Source: a virus
Direction: 5' to 3' (one strand)
IMG/VR virus record: IMGVR_UViG_3300043465_001479
Coordinates: 1 to 64,000 of that record
DNA: 64,000 nt
Part shown: positions 57,967-64,000 of the stretch, piece by piece
Position numbering within the stretch: the first letter of the stretch is position 1
Layout: each line of letters begins with the position of its first letter
Position numbers and translations under genes: made by a program
The notes under the pieces: model-generated
What the model saw: the letters and a program-made list of their open reading frames with translations, nothing else
Told to the model about the DNA's origin: nothing
The model's database searches: none

Positions 57967-57976
57967 CACAAGAGCA

Positions 57977-58004
57977 CAGATCTAGTTCAATCGAACTAGA
58001 TCTG
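57977..58004. promoter_or_regulatory. 28-base palindrome with TTCAANNGAAC core
   Basis: Perfect 12-base arms (CAGATCTAGTTC and GAACTAGATCTG) around AATC, 11 bases upstream of the promoter. It contains both the CAGATC part and the TTCAATCGAA part. Confidence 0.82.
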
Positions 58005-58112
58005 CGGGCACGAGGATCTCGGCGGGGCCGCGTGGGCTGTCGGAAAACTGTGTCGGGCCCTCCAACGGAGCACGAGGCTCCGGGGTGAGGGAGGTTCGGA
58101 GGCAGGACTCGC

Positions 58113-58718
58113 TCAGTCGCTGCTGTCGACCTCGCTGTGGACCGTGGCGGTCAGGTCGCCGGGGTTGCCTGTGACGACGTGGACTTGGCCTCGGGGGTAT
58201 GCCTTCAGCGCGGCGATGTCGTCTGCCGTCAGGGGGGCGTCGTCGCAGCGGACCACCACGTCGGTGTAGACGTAGTAGCAGTTCCCGGCCTGCCCTCCCT
58301 TGCTCTGGATCGTTCGGAAGTTGCAGGCGACGTAGCGGCGGTCCTTCGGGTCGGTGATGCCCGTGGGGCGGGTCTCGATCACTTCGCCGAGGACGTAGGC
58401 GTGGGGTTCGCTCAGGGCGAGGGTCCGTCGCGCCTTGTAAGCCGCCCACGCTGCGTTCTTCCCCGTGATCTGCTTGGGGAGGGCCAGCATCGTTTGGATG
58501 CTCTGGAAGGAGGCGCTCCGCTGGTGCCGTTCCTCGGTCAGCTGGTAGGTAGCCGTCGTGCCGATCTGGGTCAGCGCGATCACGCGGCGGTCCATCAAGG
58601 CGTTCGGCGCCGAGAGCGAGACCGTGAAGGTCACCCGGTTTTCGCTCGCGTCCTTGTGGTGGACGTTGCGGACGGCGGGGGTCTTGAGGGCGGGGGTCTT
58701 GGCGGTGTGCGTGGTCAT
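58113..58718 (-). CDS. Hypothetical protein
   Basis: ATG 58718 with GGAGG upstream gives 201 residues; basic Thr/Ala N-terminus, helical LTEERHQRSASFQSIQTMLA, then a beta C-terminus with CNFRTIQSKGGQAGNC. No family. Confidence 0.75.
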   Translation of the reverse strand: MTTHTAKTPALKTPAVRNVHHKDASENRVTFTVSLSAPNALMDRRVIALTQIGTTATYQLTEERHQRSASFQSIQTMLALPKQITGKNAAWAAYKARRTLALSEPHAYVLGEVIETRPTGITDPKDRRYVACNFRTIQSKGGQAGNCYYVYTDVVVRCDDAPLTADDIAALKAYPRGQVHVVTGNPGDLTATVHSEVDSSD

Positions 58719-58732
58719 GCGATCCTCCGGGG

Positions 58733-58746
58733 CGGCATCCGTGCCG
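58733..58746 (-). promoter_or_regulatory. 5'-leader hairpin, A-CGGA-T apex
   Basis: On the minus strand CGGCA-CGGA-TGCCG, 4 bases before GGAGG of the 201-residue gene. Same sequence as at 38,415. Confidence 0.76.
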
Positions 58747-58753
58747 TGATCAC

Positions 58754-58781
58754 AGCATAACACCGCTAGCGCGGCTGTCAA
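58754..58781 (-). promoter_or_regulatory. Sigma70-like promoter
   Basis: On the minus strand TTGACA (58776-58781), 16 bases, TATGCT (58754-58759). Confidence 0.82.
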
Positions 58782-58799
58782 CAAGCAACCACGGATCTT

Positions 58800-58811
58800 G
58801 TTCATATGAGC
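58800..58811 (-). promoter_or_regulatory. CAGATCCG-TTCATATGAAC element
   Basis: On the minus strand CAGATCCGCTCATATGAAC, 18 bases upstream of the promoter at 58,754-58,781; the same form as the element at 33,665. Confidence 0.65.
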
Positions 58812-58899
58812 GGATCTGGCCGGATCTGACCGTCCGGCAGGCGACTCGCCCAAGCGGCTTCCGGGCCGGTTTCGGAAAACTGGTCCCGGGCCCCCGGGC

Positions 58900-58913
58900 G
58901 AACCATATGGTCC
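58900..58913. repeat. GGACCATAYGGTCC copy
   Basis: GAACCATATGGTCC, in the gap just after the stop of the minus-strand gene that begins at 59,249. Confidence 0.72.
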
Positions 58914-58922
58914 TCGCCCCCA

Positions 58923-59249
58923 TCAGCTCGGGCGAGAGAGGCCCTTACAGGCAACGATGGTGCCTGCAGCGTCGCGCACGACTTCACCGGGAACGAGTAG
59001 GTCTTTCCGCTCAGGGAGCGCCTGCGCGACCATCAACGAGACGATGAGGAAGACCCCGGGCTCTGCGGGAGGCATGTCGACGACGCCACCATAGATGACG
59101 CGGTCGACCGGGATGCCATCGACGATGGAGAACTGCATGCGGGTTGACGCTGTTCTCGGCGTCGGAAAGGTCGGCTCGATTGTCCGGATGGCCTCCTCAC
59201 CCACGAGGATGCGGACGACGTGAGGGGTGCGGTTGACGAGGGTGGGCAT
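58923..59249 (-). CDS. Conserved small phage protein
   Basis: 108 residues: LVNRTPHVVRILVGEEAIRT, SIVDGIPVDRVIYGGVVDMP, and FLIVSLMVAQALPERKDLLV match a widespread phage protein family of unknown function. Confidence 0.8.
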   Translation of the reverse strand: MPTLVNRTPHVVRILVGEEAIRTIEPTFPTPRTASTRMQFSIVDGIPVDRVIYGGVVDMPPAEPGVFLIVSLMVAQALPERKDLLVPGEVVRDAAGTIVACKGLSRPS

Positions 59250-59252
59250 TGG

Positions 59253-59486
59253 TCATCCTATCGGCGTGAAATCGAAGTACCGACGTGGCGAGTGAGTGAA
59301 CATCATCACGCCCTTCACGCCGTCGGCCTTGCGGATGACCGAGACGAAGGGTGCGAGGAACCCTTGGACTGTGAAGTGCTCTTGCAGTTGCTGGGTGTCG
59401 TAGGACACATCCGCGTCAGCCAGCCGCTGCGTGGGGACGTCGCTGTCGATCAGGAAGCGGCGCGTGGTCTCGGTTGAGTCGGTCAT
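59253..59486 (-). CDS. Small hypothetical protein
   Basis: ATG 59486 gives 77 residues (MTDSTETTRRFLIDSDVPTQ). ATGA junction with the upstream gene. No family. Confidence 0.68.
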   Translation of the reverse strand: MTDSTETTRRFLIDSDVPTQRLADADVSYDTQQLQEHFTVQGFLAPFVSVIRKADGVKGVMMFTHSPRRYFDFTPIG

Positions 59487-59866
59487 GAGTTCTCCTTGAG
59501 TCCTGCGAGGGCCCGACGACACATCGTCGCCACCTCGTCCGTGTCTTTGTTCCCGCTGATGCCGTCCCGCTGCCACCAGTCGGCGACGGCCTGACACGCC
59601 TCCCGTAACGCCTCACGCTCGGCTTTCACCCGTTCGACGTAGGTCTTTCCCCGATCGAGGACGTCGAGCATGGCTTGGGCGTCAGGGGCGCTCCCGGCGC
59701 GGGCGATGGTCGAGAGACGCATCAGCAGGGAGGCGGTGACCTGCGCCCACTCCAGCTCGGGGAGAGTCTGGATGCGGGCCAGCTCGGCGCGGGCCTCGCG
59801 CAGCTCCGCAAGGGCTGCGTCGAGGGTGGTCGGCTCTGGTCGAGGACGCTGTTCGTCGATTCTCAT
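59483..59866 (-). CDS. Helical hypothetical protein
   Basis: 127 residues; AALAELREARAELARIQTLP coiled-coil-like start, then CQAVADWWQRDGISG. ATGA with the next gene. No family. Confidence 0.72.
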   Translation of the reverse strand: MRIDEQRPRPEPTTLDAALAELREARAELARIQTLPELEWAQVTASLLMRLSTIARAGSAPDAQAMLDVLDRGKTYVERVKAEREALREACQAVADWWQRDGISGNKDTDEVATMCRRALAGLKENS

Positions 59867-60261
59867 GGGCTGTCCGCTGGGGTTTCGGGGTGGACTGTTT
59901 GTTCGGCCTTCGCCGCTTTCGCAGCGTCGGCGTCTTCGGTCCGGATGGCGCGCACCGCGCGTTCACGCATGAGCTTCGTGAGCTTCTTCGCGAACTGCGC
60001 GTCCGTGGTGTCGCTGACGTTGGTGCTCAAACCGACGTGGGCCCTCACCACCTCCGCGCTGATGTTGGTCGGGCCTGCGATCATCTCGTACTGGCGAAGT
60101 CGCACGATAAAGTCCTCGACATTCTTCGGGGTGATCCCGCCGAGGTCGAGAGCCATCGTCAGCCAGATGAGCGCGTCGGTGGCGACCCGGATCTCCCCTT
60201 CAGGCGTGAAGCACACCGTCTCGTTGTTTTTGACCTTGGTGAAGTCGAAGTGCAGGGCCAT
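59863..60261 (-). CDS. Hypothetical protein
   Basis: ATG 60261 with GGAG upstream gives 132 residues (MALHFDFTKVKNNETVCFTP). The C-terminus is Ala/Lys/Glu-rich. A leader hairpin (60,283) and GTTAC element precede it. Confidence 0.74.
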   Translation of the reverse strand: MALHFDFTKVKNNETVCFTPEGEIRVATDALIWLTMALDLGGITPKNVEDFIVRLRQYEMIAGPTNISAEVVRAHVGLSTNVSDTTDAQFAKKLTKLMRERAVRAIRTEDADAAKAAKAEQTVHPETPADSP

Positions 60262-60282
60262 GAGGACTCTCCGGGTTGTCGA

Positions 60283-60296
60283 CAGCATCCGTGCTG
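60283..60296 (-). promoter_or_regulatory. 5'-leader hairpin, A-CGGA-T apex
   Basis: On the minus strand CAGCA-CGGA-TGCTG, 9 bases before GGAG of the gene at 59,863. Confidence 0.7.
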
Positions 60297-60337
60297 CACC
60301 CCTCCCGTAACTGGCTTGCGCTCCGTTTCGCAGATCC

Positions 60338-60349
60338 GTTCAAGTGAAC
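60338..60349 (+). promoter_or_regulatory. CAGATCCG-TTCAAGTGAAC element
   Basis: CAGATCCGTTCAAGTGAAC, 47 bases before the start at 60,396, between divergent genes. Confidence 0.65.
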
Positions 60350-60395
60350 AACATTTTACGACTGATGGATCTGCGGATCGAGTTACTGCTGGGGC

Positions 60396-60908
60396 ATGAA
60401 GACCCTCGACCCGAACACCTACTCTCCCGAACAGCTTCGAGACATGCTGGCGAAGATGGAGGCGGTGACGGCTGCTTTTTATCCTGCCGCTGCCAGCACT
60501 GGAGTGCATACCTTCATCGAGTTCACGGGCCTGATGCACGAGTTCATCAAGATCTGCAGACAGTCCGCAGCACAGGACGTCGACTTCGCGTCGGCGAGCA
60601 CGCACACGGGAAAGCCTCTCGTGGTCTACTCCTACAACGCCGACTACATCGTCGAGAAGCTCGACTGCATCTTCGGGCCCGCCATCAAGTCCAGCCCTGA
60701 GGTCCGAGCGGCGTTCGCGAAGCTCCTCGGCGACCCCGAACAGGACCGCCTCGAACAAGAAGCCCTTGAGCTTCCCTTGCTCTTCCACAGCGGCGGTGCT
60801 TGGGACGAGGATAAGCGCACTCGTTGGAAGGCCATCACAGGCAGCGACGAGGCGACGACGAAGGCTATGTGTGACCACATCCGGAAGACGCTGGGGCGTG
60901 ACTCTTGA
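60396..60908 (+). CDS. Hypothetical protein
   Basis: 170 residues, helical (MKTLDPNTYSPEQLRDMLAK), acidic, with WDEDKRTRWKAITG near the end. A GTTAC element 16 bases upstream. No family. Confidence 0.76.
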   Translation: MKTLDPNTYSPEQLRDMLAKMEAVTAAFYPAAASTGVHTFIEFTGLMHEFIKICRQSAAQDVDFASASTHTGKPLVVYSYNADYIVEKLDCIFGPAIKSSPEVRAAFAKLLGDPEQDRLEQEALELPLLFHSGGAWDEDKRTRWKAITGSDEATTKAMCDHIRKTLGRDS

Positions 60909-60923
60909 AGTACCCGCTCCCGA

Positions 60924-61313
60924 TCAGAGGCTGGCCTCTTTCACGAAGAGGGCGACGCGGGTGAGCCCCTTGTCCGTCATCCCCAGTTTTGCTGCCGACC
61001 CTTGCGATAGGTCGATGACTCGGTCTCCGGCGTAGGGCCCCCGGTCGTTGATGACCACCTCGACCGACCGACCGCTGTCGAGGTCGTGTACCACCACGAT
61101 GGTACCGAACGGCAGCGTCCGGTGGGCAGCCGTGGCTCCGGCGGCACGGAAAACTGCTCCAGAGGCCGTCAGCCGCCCGTCGAAGCCCGGCCCGTACCAA
61201 GAGGCAACCCCGGTGGAGAACGGGACTGGGTCCGATGAGGCGACCGGGTCCATATGGTCCGAGGCGAGAGGCGCCGCGAAAAGCAGCGCGAGCGAGGCAA
61301 CGGTTTTTCGCAT
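60924..61313 (-). CDS. RlpA-like double-psi beta-barrel protein
   Basis: 129 residues: signal peptide MRKTVASLALLFAAPLASDH; GVASWYGPGFDGRLTASGAV, AAHRTLPFGTIVVVHDLDSG, VVINDRGPYAGDRVIDLSQG match RlpA/DPBB, including the catalytic Asp in NDRGP. RlpA cleaves naked glycan strands or binds them. A phage copy could aid envelope modification; it is too short for a full lytic transglycosylase with SPOR domain. Palindrome copy at 61,247. Confidence 0.88.
   Translation of the reverse strand: MRKTVASLALLFAAPLASDHMDPVASSDPVPFSTGVASWYGPGFDGRLTASGAVFRAAGATAAHRTLPFGTIVVVHDLDSGRSVEVVINDRGPYAGDRVIDLSQGSAAKLGMTDKGLTRVALFVKEASL
61247..61260. repeat. GGACCATAYGGTCC copy
   Basis: GGTCCATATGGTCC, in the signal-peptide-proximal part of the RlpA-like gene. 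Confidence 0.72.
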
Positions 61314-61343
61314 GGGCGGATCGTGCTCCGACGACGTCAGGAG

Positions 61344-61793
61344 TCAACACGGCTCGGCGTTGAAGTACTGGTCGGTGAGGTCTTCGCACTCCTTGCTGCA
61401 GTGATTCGCAGAATGGCTGGTGGGGAAACAAGGCTTCCCGCAGTCCATGCACTTGCCGATCGGGATGCGGTCTTTCGTGGAGGCCGCGTTCAGGTCGACC
61501 TCTTTGTAGCGAGGCTTGGTGAGGCTGGAGGCGAACTGCTCTGCCGTCGGGTCGATGATGACCCCGTCAGGGGACACGCACCACCAGTGCTGGTCCTCGA
61601 TGTCCCTACTCGGGATGGACCAGTGAACGAACCCACACGCTCGACGCAGCTCGGGGAAGTCGGCGATCATGAGGTCGACCGCCTGCTTGCACTTGCCGCG
61701 CACGAACCTGTGGGGTTGCGCGTGAACGTATCGCTCGATCCATGCGATCCACTGGCTCGCCGACGAGGCTACCACCGAGGTGTGGCGGGTCAT
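61344..61793 (-). CDS. Papain-like-fold protein with C-terminal zinc site
   Basis: ATG 61793 gives 149 residues. GKCKQAVDLM, HWWCVSPDG and IDPTAEQF give Cys, His and Asp in the order of papain/transglutaminase-type folds. A C-terminal GKCMDCGKPCF and HCSKEC form a zinc finger. ATGA with the upstream gene. The substrate is unknown. Confidence 0.72.
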   Translation of the reverse strand: MTRHTSVVASSASQWIAWIERYVHAQPHRFVRGKCKQAVDLMIADFPELRRACGFVHWSIPSRDIEDQHWWCVSPDGVIIDPTAEQFASSLTKPRYKEVDLNAASTKDRIPIGKCMDCGKPCFPTSHSANHCSKECEDLTDQYFNAEPC

Positions 61794-62401
61794 TCGGCAG
61801 CGACCGCAGCCGGGGTGTCCGCCGCGATGATGCCGTCGCGCTTCAGTCCTTCGAGGATGTAGAGCGCCGCCTGTGCCGAGAGGCTCCGCAGGTTCCCCGT
61901 CGCTGCCTTCGCGAGCGCGGCCTTGAGCGGTACCTTCATCGACACCACCGCCGTCGTGCTGTTCGGCCCGCGCGAGGGTTGACCGGCCACCTCCTTGAGA
62001 GGCTTCAGCACCTTTGGAGGCTTCACCTTGGGAGGCTTCGGCTCCTTCGGCTTTCCGTGGTTCGGGTTCTTCGGAATCCACAAGCCGCTCTCAGGGTCGA
62101 GGTGGGGCGTGATCTCGACAGCAGGGCTCTTCGTGACGGCAGGGAGCGTAGCGATCTCCACGTTCGCGGCAGGCTCCGGCTTCTTGTCCTCCTTGAGTGC
62201 CTTCACTGCCTTCTTCTTCGGGCTGGCCACAGGGTCCGTCGTCAGGTTGTCCTTGACTACAAGCGTAGCCTTGGCGGCGACGTCTGCCTTCACGGTCGCG
62301 ATGGCGTTGTTGATGGCGTCGTCGAGAGCGTCTGGAGCGTTCGAGGCTTCCGGGGTCGTCGTCGGAGGCGTGAATTCAGGGCTGCGGGTGTGCTTTGGCA
62401 T
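61790..62401 (-). CDS. Lys/Pro-rich protein with helical C-terminus
   Basis: ATG 62401 with AAGGAG upstream gives 203 residues. The middle (~110-145) is Lys/Pro-rich (KPKEPKPPKVKPPKVLKPLK), then a short helical domain (VPLKAALAKAATGNLRSLSA) that recalls a small DNA-binding helix pair. A histone-like role is possible but unproven. Confidence 0.75.
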   Translation of the reverse strand: MPKHTRSPEFTPPTTTPEASNAPDALDDAINNAIATVKADVAAKATLVVKDNLTTDPVASPKKKAVKALKEDKKPEPAANVEIATLPAVTKSPAVEITPHLDPESGLWIPKNPNHGKPKEPKPPKVKPPKVLKPLKEVAGQPSRGPNSTTAVVSMKVPLKAALAKAATGNLRSLSAQAALYILEGLKRDGIIAADTPAAVAAE

Positions 62402-62438
62402 GTTGGTCTCCTTCCGAGGAAGTAACTGCACTTTTGCA

Positions 62439-62450
62439 GTTCAAACGAAC
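62439..62450 (-). promoter_or_regulatory. CAGATCTC-TTCGTTTGAAC element
   Basis: On the minus strand CAGATCTCGTTCGTTTGAAC, 12 bases before a GTTAC element that leads to the start at 62,401. Confidence 0.65.
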
Positions 62451-62923
62451 GAGATCTGATGGTCGATGTTCGTCAACTTTCGCCAGATCTCTGCCTGTGT
62501 CTGCTGGAACCACTCTGGGTTGATGGGGCCGAACACGCGGGTCTGGCAGATCCCGACGCGGACCTCAGTGGGAGTGTATTCGCGGTGAGCGAGCACAACA
62601 GGGTTGCGATCGGGCGAGAGCGTGATGTCGCGGGTGACGCCATGCTCGTCCTTCAGCCAAGCGTGCTCGATGGGGAACGGGACGTGGTGCGTCGAGACAA
62701 ACCCCTCGCAGTAGGTGAGGGGGACATCCTTCTGCTGAAGGACAAGTCGGATGCAGTTCTCGAAGCACGCCTTCATCTTCGGGCGCATGTGCGCCTCTCG
62801 GATGGCGAGACGAATGTGCGGCGGGTGGTGCGCGTAGGGGACCGGAGCCCAGCCGTTCCGCATGTACTGCCGGATGCGGCGGTCTGTTTCGTCTTCGTCG
62901 GTGTGCAGCGGCTTCTTGGGCAT
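62441..62923 (-). CDS. Transglutaminase/papain-like-fold protein
   Basis: 160 residues. CFENCIRLVLQ, CEGFVSTHH, IEHAWLKDEHGV and RDITLSPD give Cys, His and Asp positions similar to the 149-residue protein at 61,344. No signal peptide. A GTTAC element is 6 bases upstream. Confidence 0.72.
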   Translation of the reverse strand: MPKKPLHTDEDETDRRIRQYMRNGWAPVPYAHHPPHIRLAIREAHMRPKMKACFENCIRLVLQQKDVPLTYCEGFVSTHHVPFPIEHAWLKDEHGVTRDITLSPDRNPVVLAHREYTPTEVRVGICQTRVFGPINPEWFQQTQAEIWRKLTNIDHQISFV

Positions 62924-62962
62924 GCCTCTGACAGTAACTCCGGATGAACGATCTGCTCGTTC

Positions 62963-63085
62963 TCAGCGCCCAAACACCGACGCGGTGAACTTCTGGAGCA
63001 GCCATTGTCCTGCGACCACTGTGAAGGCGAGCCCGACCCAAGCCCCCAACAAGATTGCGGCCCGTAGAACCTTCAGCCGGGTCAC
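62963..63085 (-). CDS. Very short single-span membrane protein
   Basis: GTG 63085 overlaps the upstream stop (GTGA); 40 residues, with RAAILLGAWVGLAFTVVAGQ as a membrane span. Size and span resemble small phage lysis-regulator or inhibitor proteins; assignment is tentative. Confidence 0.58.
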   Translation of the reverse strand: MTRLKVLRAAILLGAWVGLAFTVVAGQWLLQKFTASVFGR

Positions 63086-63462
63086 AGCGGCCCCCGCGAG
63101 TAGTCGCTGGCCGACGGGATGGCCGTGAGGATTCCGGGGATGAAGTCGGACCGCTTGGCCCGGGAAACTACGATCTCCGGCATCTTGAAAGCCGCGTAGT
63201 AGTCATCCTTGCCCAGCCCGACGATGAAGGAGAGCAGATCCACCCGGTCTTCCCCGTCGAGAGGGAACACGACGTTGTGCTCCATCTCCCATTCGTTCAC
63301 GACACGGTCCAGCTCCTGCATCTTGCGACGGAAGGTCCACCAGAGCCCTTCGGCTTGGAGTGGTTTCAGTATTACAAGTAGGGACGCTCTGACCGCAGCC
63401 CAATCAGGCGGAGTGGTCCACTTGATCCATGAAACGATCGACCAGAACTCGGCATCAGACAT
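63082..63462 (-). CDS. DUF4240-like hypothetical protein
   Basis: 126 residues: FWSIVSWIKWTTPPD, FRRKMQELDRVVNEWEMEHN, LSFIVGLGKDDYYAAFKMPE match the DUF4240 pattern. Function unknown. Confidence 0.7.
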   Translation of the reverse strand: MSDAEFWSIVSWIKWTTPPDWAAVRASLLVILKPLQAEGLWWTFRRKMQELDRVVNEWEMEHNVVFPLDGEDRVDLLSFIVGLGKDDYYAAFKMPEIVVSRAKRSDFIPGILTAIPSASDYSRGPL

Positions 63463-63547
63463 GGAACGCCTCGTAGGTAGGTGTATGTCCGTCCGTCATT
63501 CCGGCGTGAGTCGTCCCGCCGATAGTACCCCGGCTTTCCAGAGAGCG

Positions 63548-63574
63548 CATCTGACGCCTCTGACGCATCTGACG
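63548..63574. repeat. Three tandem 9-base repeats
   Basis: CATCTGACG, CCTCTGACG, CATCTGACG in the gap between the 126-residue gene and the terminal gene. May be a minor binding site. Confidence 0.6.
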
Positions 63575-63609
63575 ACTTCAAAATAATACTAGATGACCCA
63601 GTAAAGCTG

Positions 63610-64000
63610 TCACCGAGAGCGGAAGCGCAACAGGGTCAGCGACGTCGGATCATCCACGAAGGGATCGACCTTCGCTCGCCGAACCATCTTGAGCTTCCCG
63701 GGGCCTTCGACATTGGCCTGCAGCAGCGAGAGAATCTCAGCCTCGGCTTGTCGCTCGACGCCTGCCCACTCTTCAGCGGATGCCTTGCCGTCGTAGGTCA
63801 CGACGAGAGGCACGACGTAGTCCACGGCATCCTTGCGGCGATGCACCAAGGGGCGCTTCGTCTTGGCGATGGACAGGGTGGCACCGCGAGGAGTCGAGAA
63901 GCCTCGGCCTCGCAGCGAGCGCAGCGCGGTCGAAGCTCTGGCGGCGAACGCCTGCTCCGGCGACCCGTCGTCAGCCTTGCTGAAAACTGGCTCCGCCGGG
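63610..64000 (-). CDS. Hypothetical protein, N-terminus beyond window edge
   Basis: The frame is open from the window edge to the stop at 63,610 (130 codons). The C-terminal part reads AVDYVVPLVVTYDGKASAEE and KMVRRAKVDPFVDDPTSLTL, alpha/beta, no family. A GTG at 63,846 could be an internal start but the upstream frame is open and well composed. Confidence 0.68.
   Translation of the reverse strand, partial: PAEPVFSKADDGSPEQAFAARASTALRSLRGRGFSTPRGATLSIAKTKRPLVHRRKDAVDYVVPLVVTYDGKASAEEWAGVERQAEAEILSLLQANVEGPGKLKMVRRAKVDPFVDDPTSLTLLRFRSR

Noticed and set aside
1-64000. CRISPR array
   Set aside because: I found no set of evenly spaced repeats; the dispersed palindromes are kilobases apart.
1-64000. 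tRNA genes
   Set aside because: No cloverleaf with a proper T-loop was recognised by eye; GTTC-like strings in 56.9-57.3 kb lack paired arms. A tRNA scan would settle it.

Overview
The window is a stretch of a double-stranded DNA phage, or possibly a phage-plasmid, of a Gram-negative host. It is GC-rich, packed with short genes that overlap by ATGA, GTGA or TTGA junctions, and carries a full replication and recombination set but no rRNA, recognisable tRNA or housekeeping genes. Exported products include a lipoprotein with a Cys-Pro-Thr-Pro start and Asp-Ala-Gly-rich linker, an RlpA-like protein and a small periplasmic-type protein. These fit a host with an outer membrane. The lipoprotein style is reminiscent of Myxococcota, which is only an inference. 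No terminase, portal or major capsid gene is visible, so the genome continues beyond both edges, and both terminal genes are cut.

Region 1 (1-23,066, all on the minus strand) is the replication and recombination arm. Read from right to left, it holds ThyX, several small proteins, a MoxR-type AAA ATPase with a metallopeptidase/VWA partner, a winged-helix initiator that seems to contain the origin, a DnaC-like loader, a DnaB-like helicase, a DnaG-like primase and an SSB ending in an acidic tip. It continues with an SF2 helicase, a RecA with an altered P-loop, a Holliday-junction-type nuclease, a Cas4/RecB-like nuclease, RuvC overlapping an OB-fold SSB, and a ParB-like protein. Region 2 (23,141-25,763) is a long fibre-like structural gene behind a strong terminator.

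Region 3 (25,801-31,122, plus strand) is a tight operon of nucleotide-metabolism and small genes: SNase, MazG, dCMP deaminase and a DUF4406-like protein. A patatin-like phospholipase converges on its end. Region 4 (32,001-42,325) holds Lar-like, DUF4314-like and SWIM-finger small proteins, a sigma-factor-like gene behind a strong promoter, a thaumatin-like lipoprotein on the minus strand, a large protein resembling the AcrVA2-like family, and a C39-like cysteine peptidase. Region 5 (42,326-47,706) has a second fibre cluster with a lectin-like C-terminus, then an HNH endonuclease and a PPP-family phosphatase. Region 6 (47,700-64,000, mostly minus) is accessory: dNMP kinase, many zinc-ribbon proteins, RlpA-like and papain-like proteins and many proteins of unknown function.

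The strongest new signal is regulatory. Four recurrent elements are visible: (a) about sixteen copies of a palindrome, GGACCATAYGGTCC, spread through coding and intergenic DNA; (b) a directional element, CAGATCYG followed by TTCANNTGAAC, upstream of promoters; (c) sigma70-like promoters whose -10 reads TGTTAYNNT; and (d) eleven 5'-leader hairpins with the same apex, A-YGRW-T, just upstream of the ribosome binding site. Together they suggest a coordinated regulon, perhaps using the phage sigma-like protein, a repressor or the ParB-like protein. That assignment is inference.
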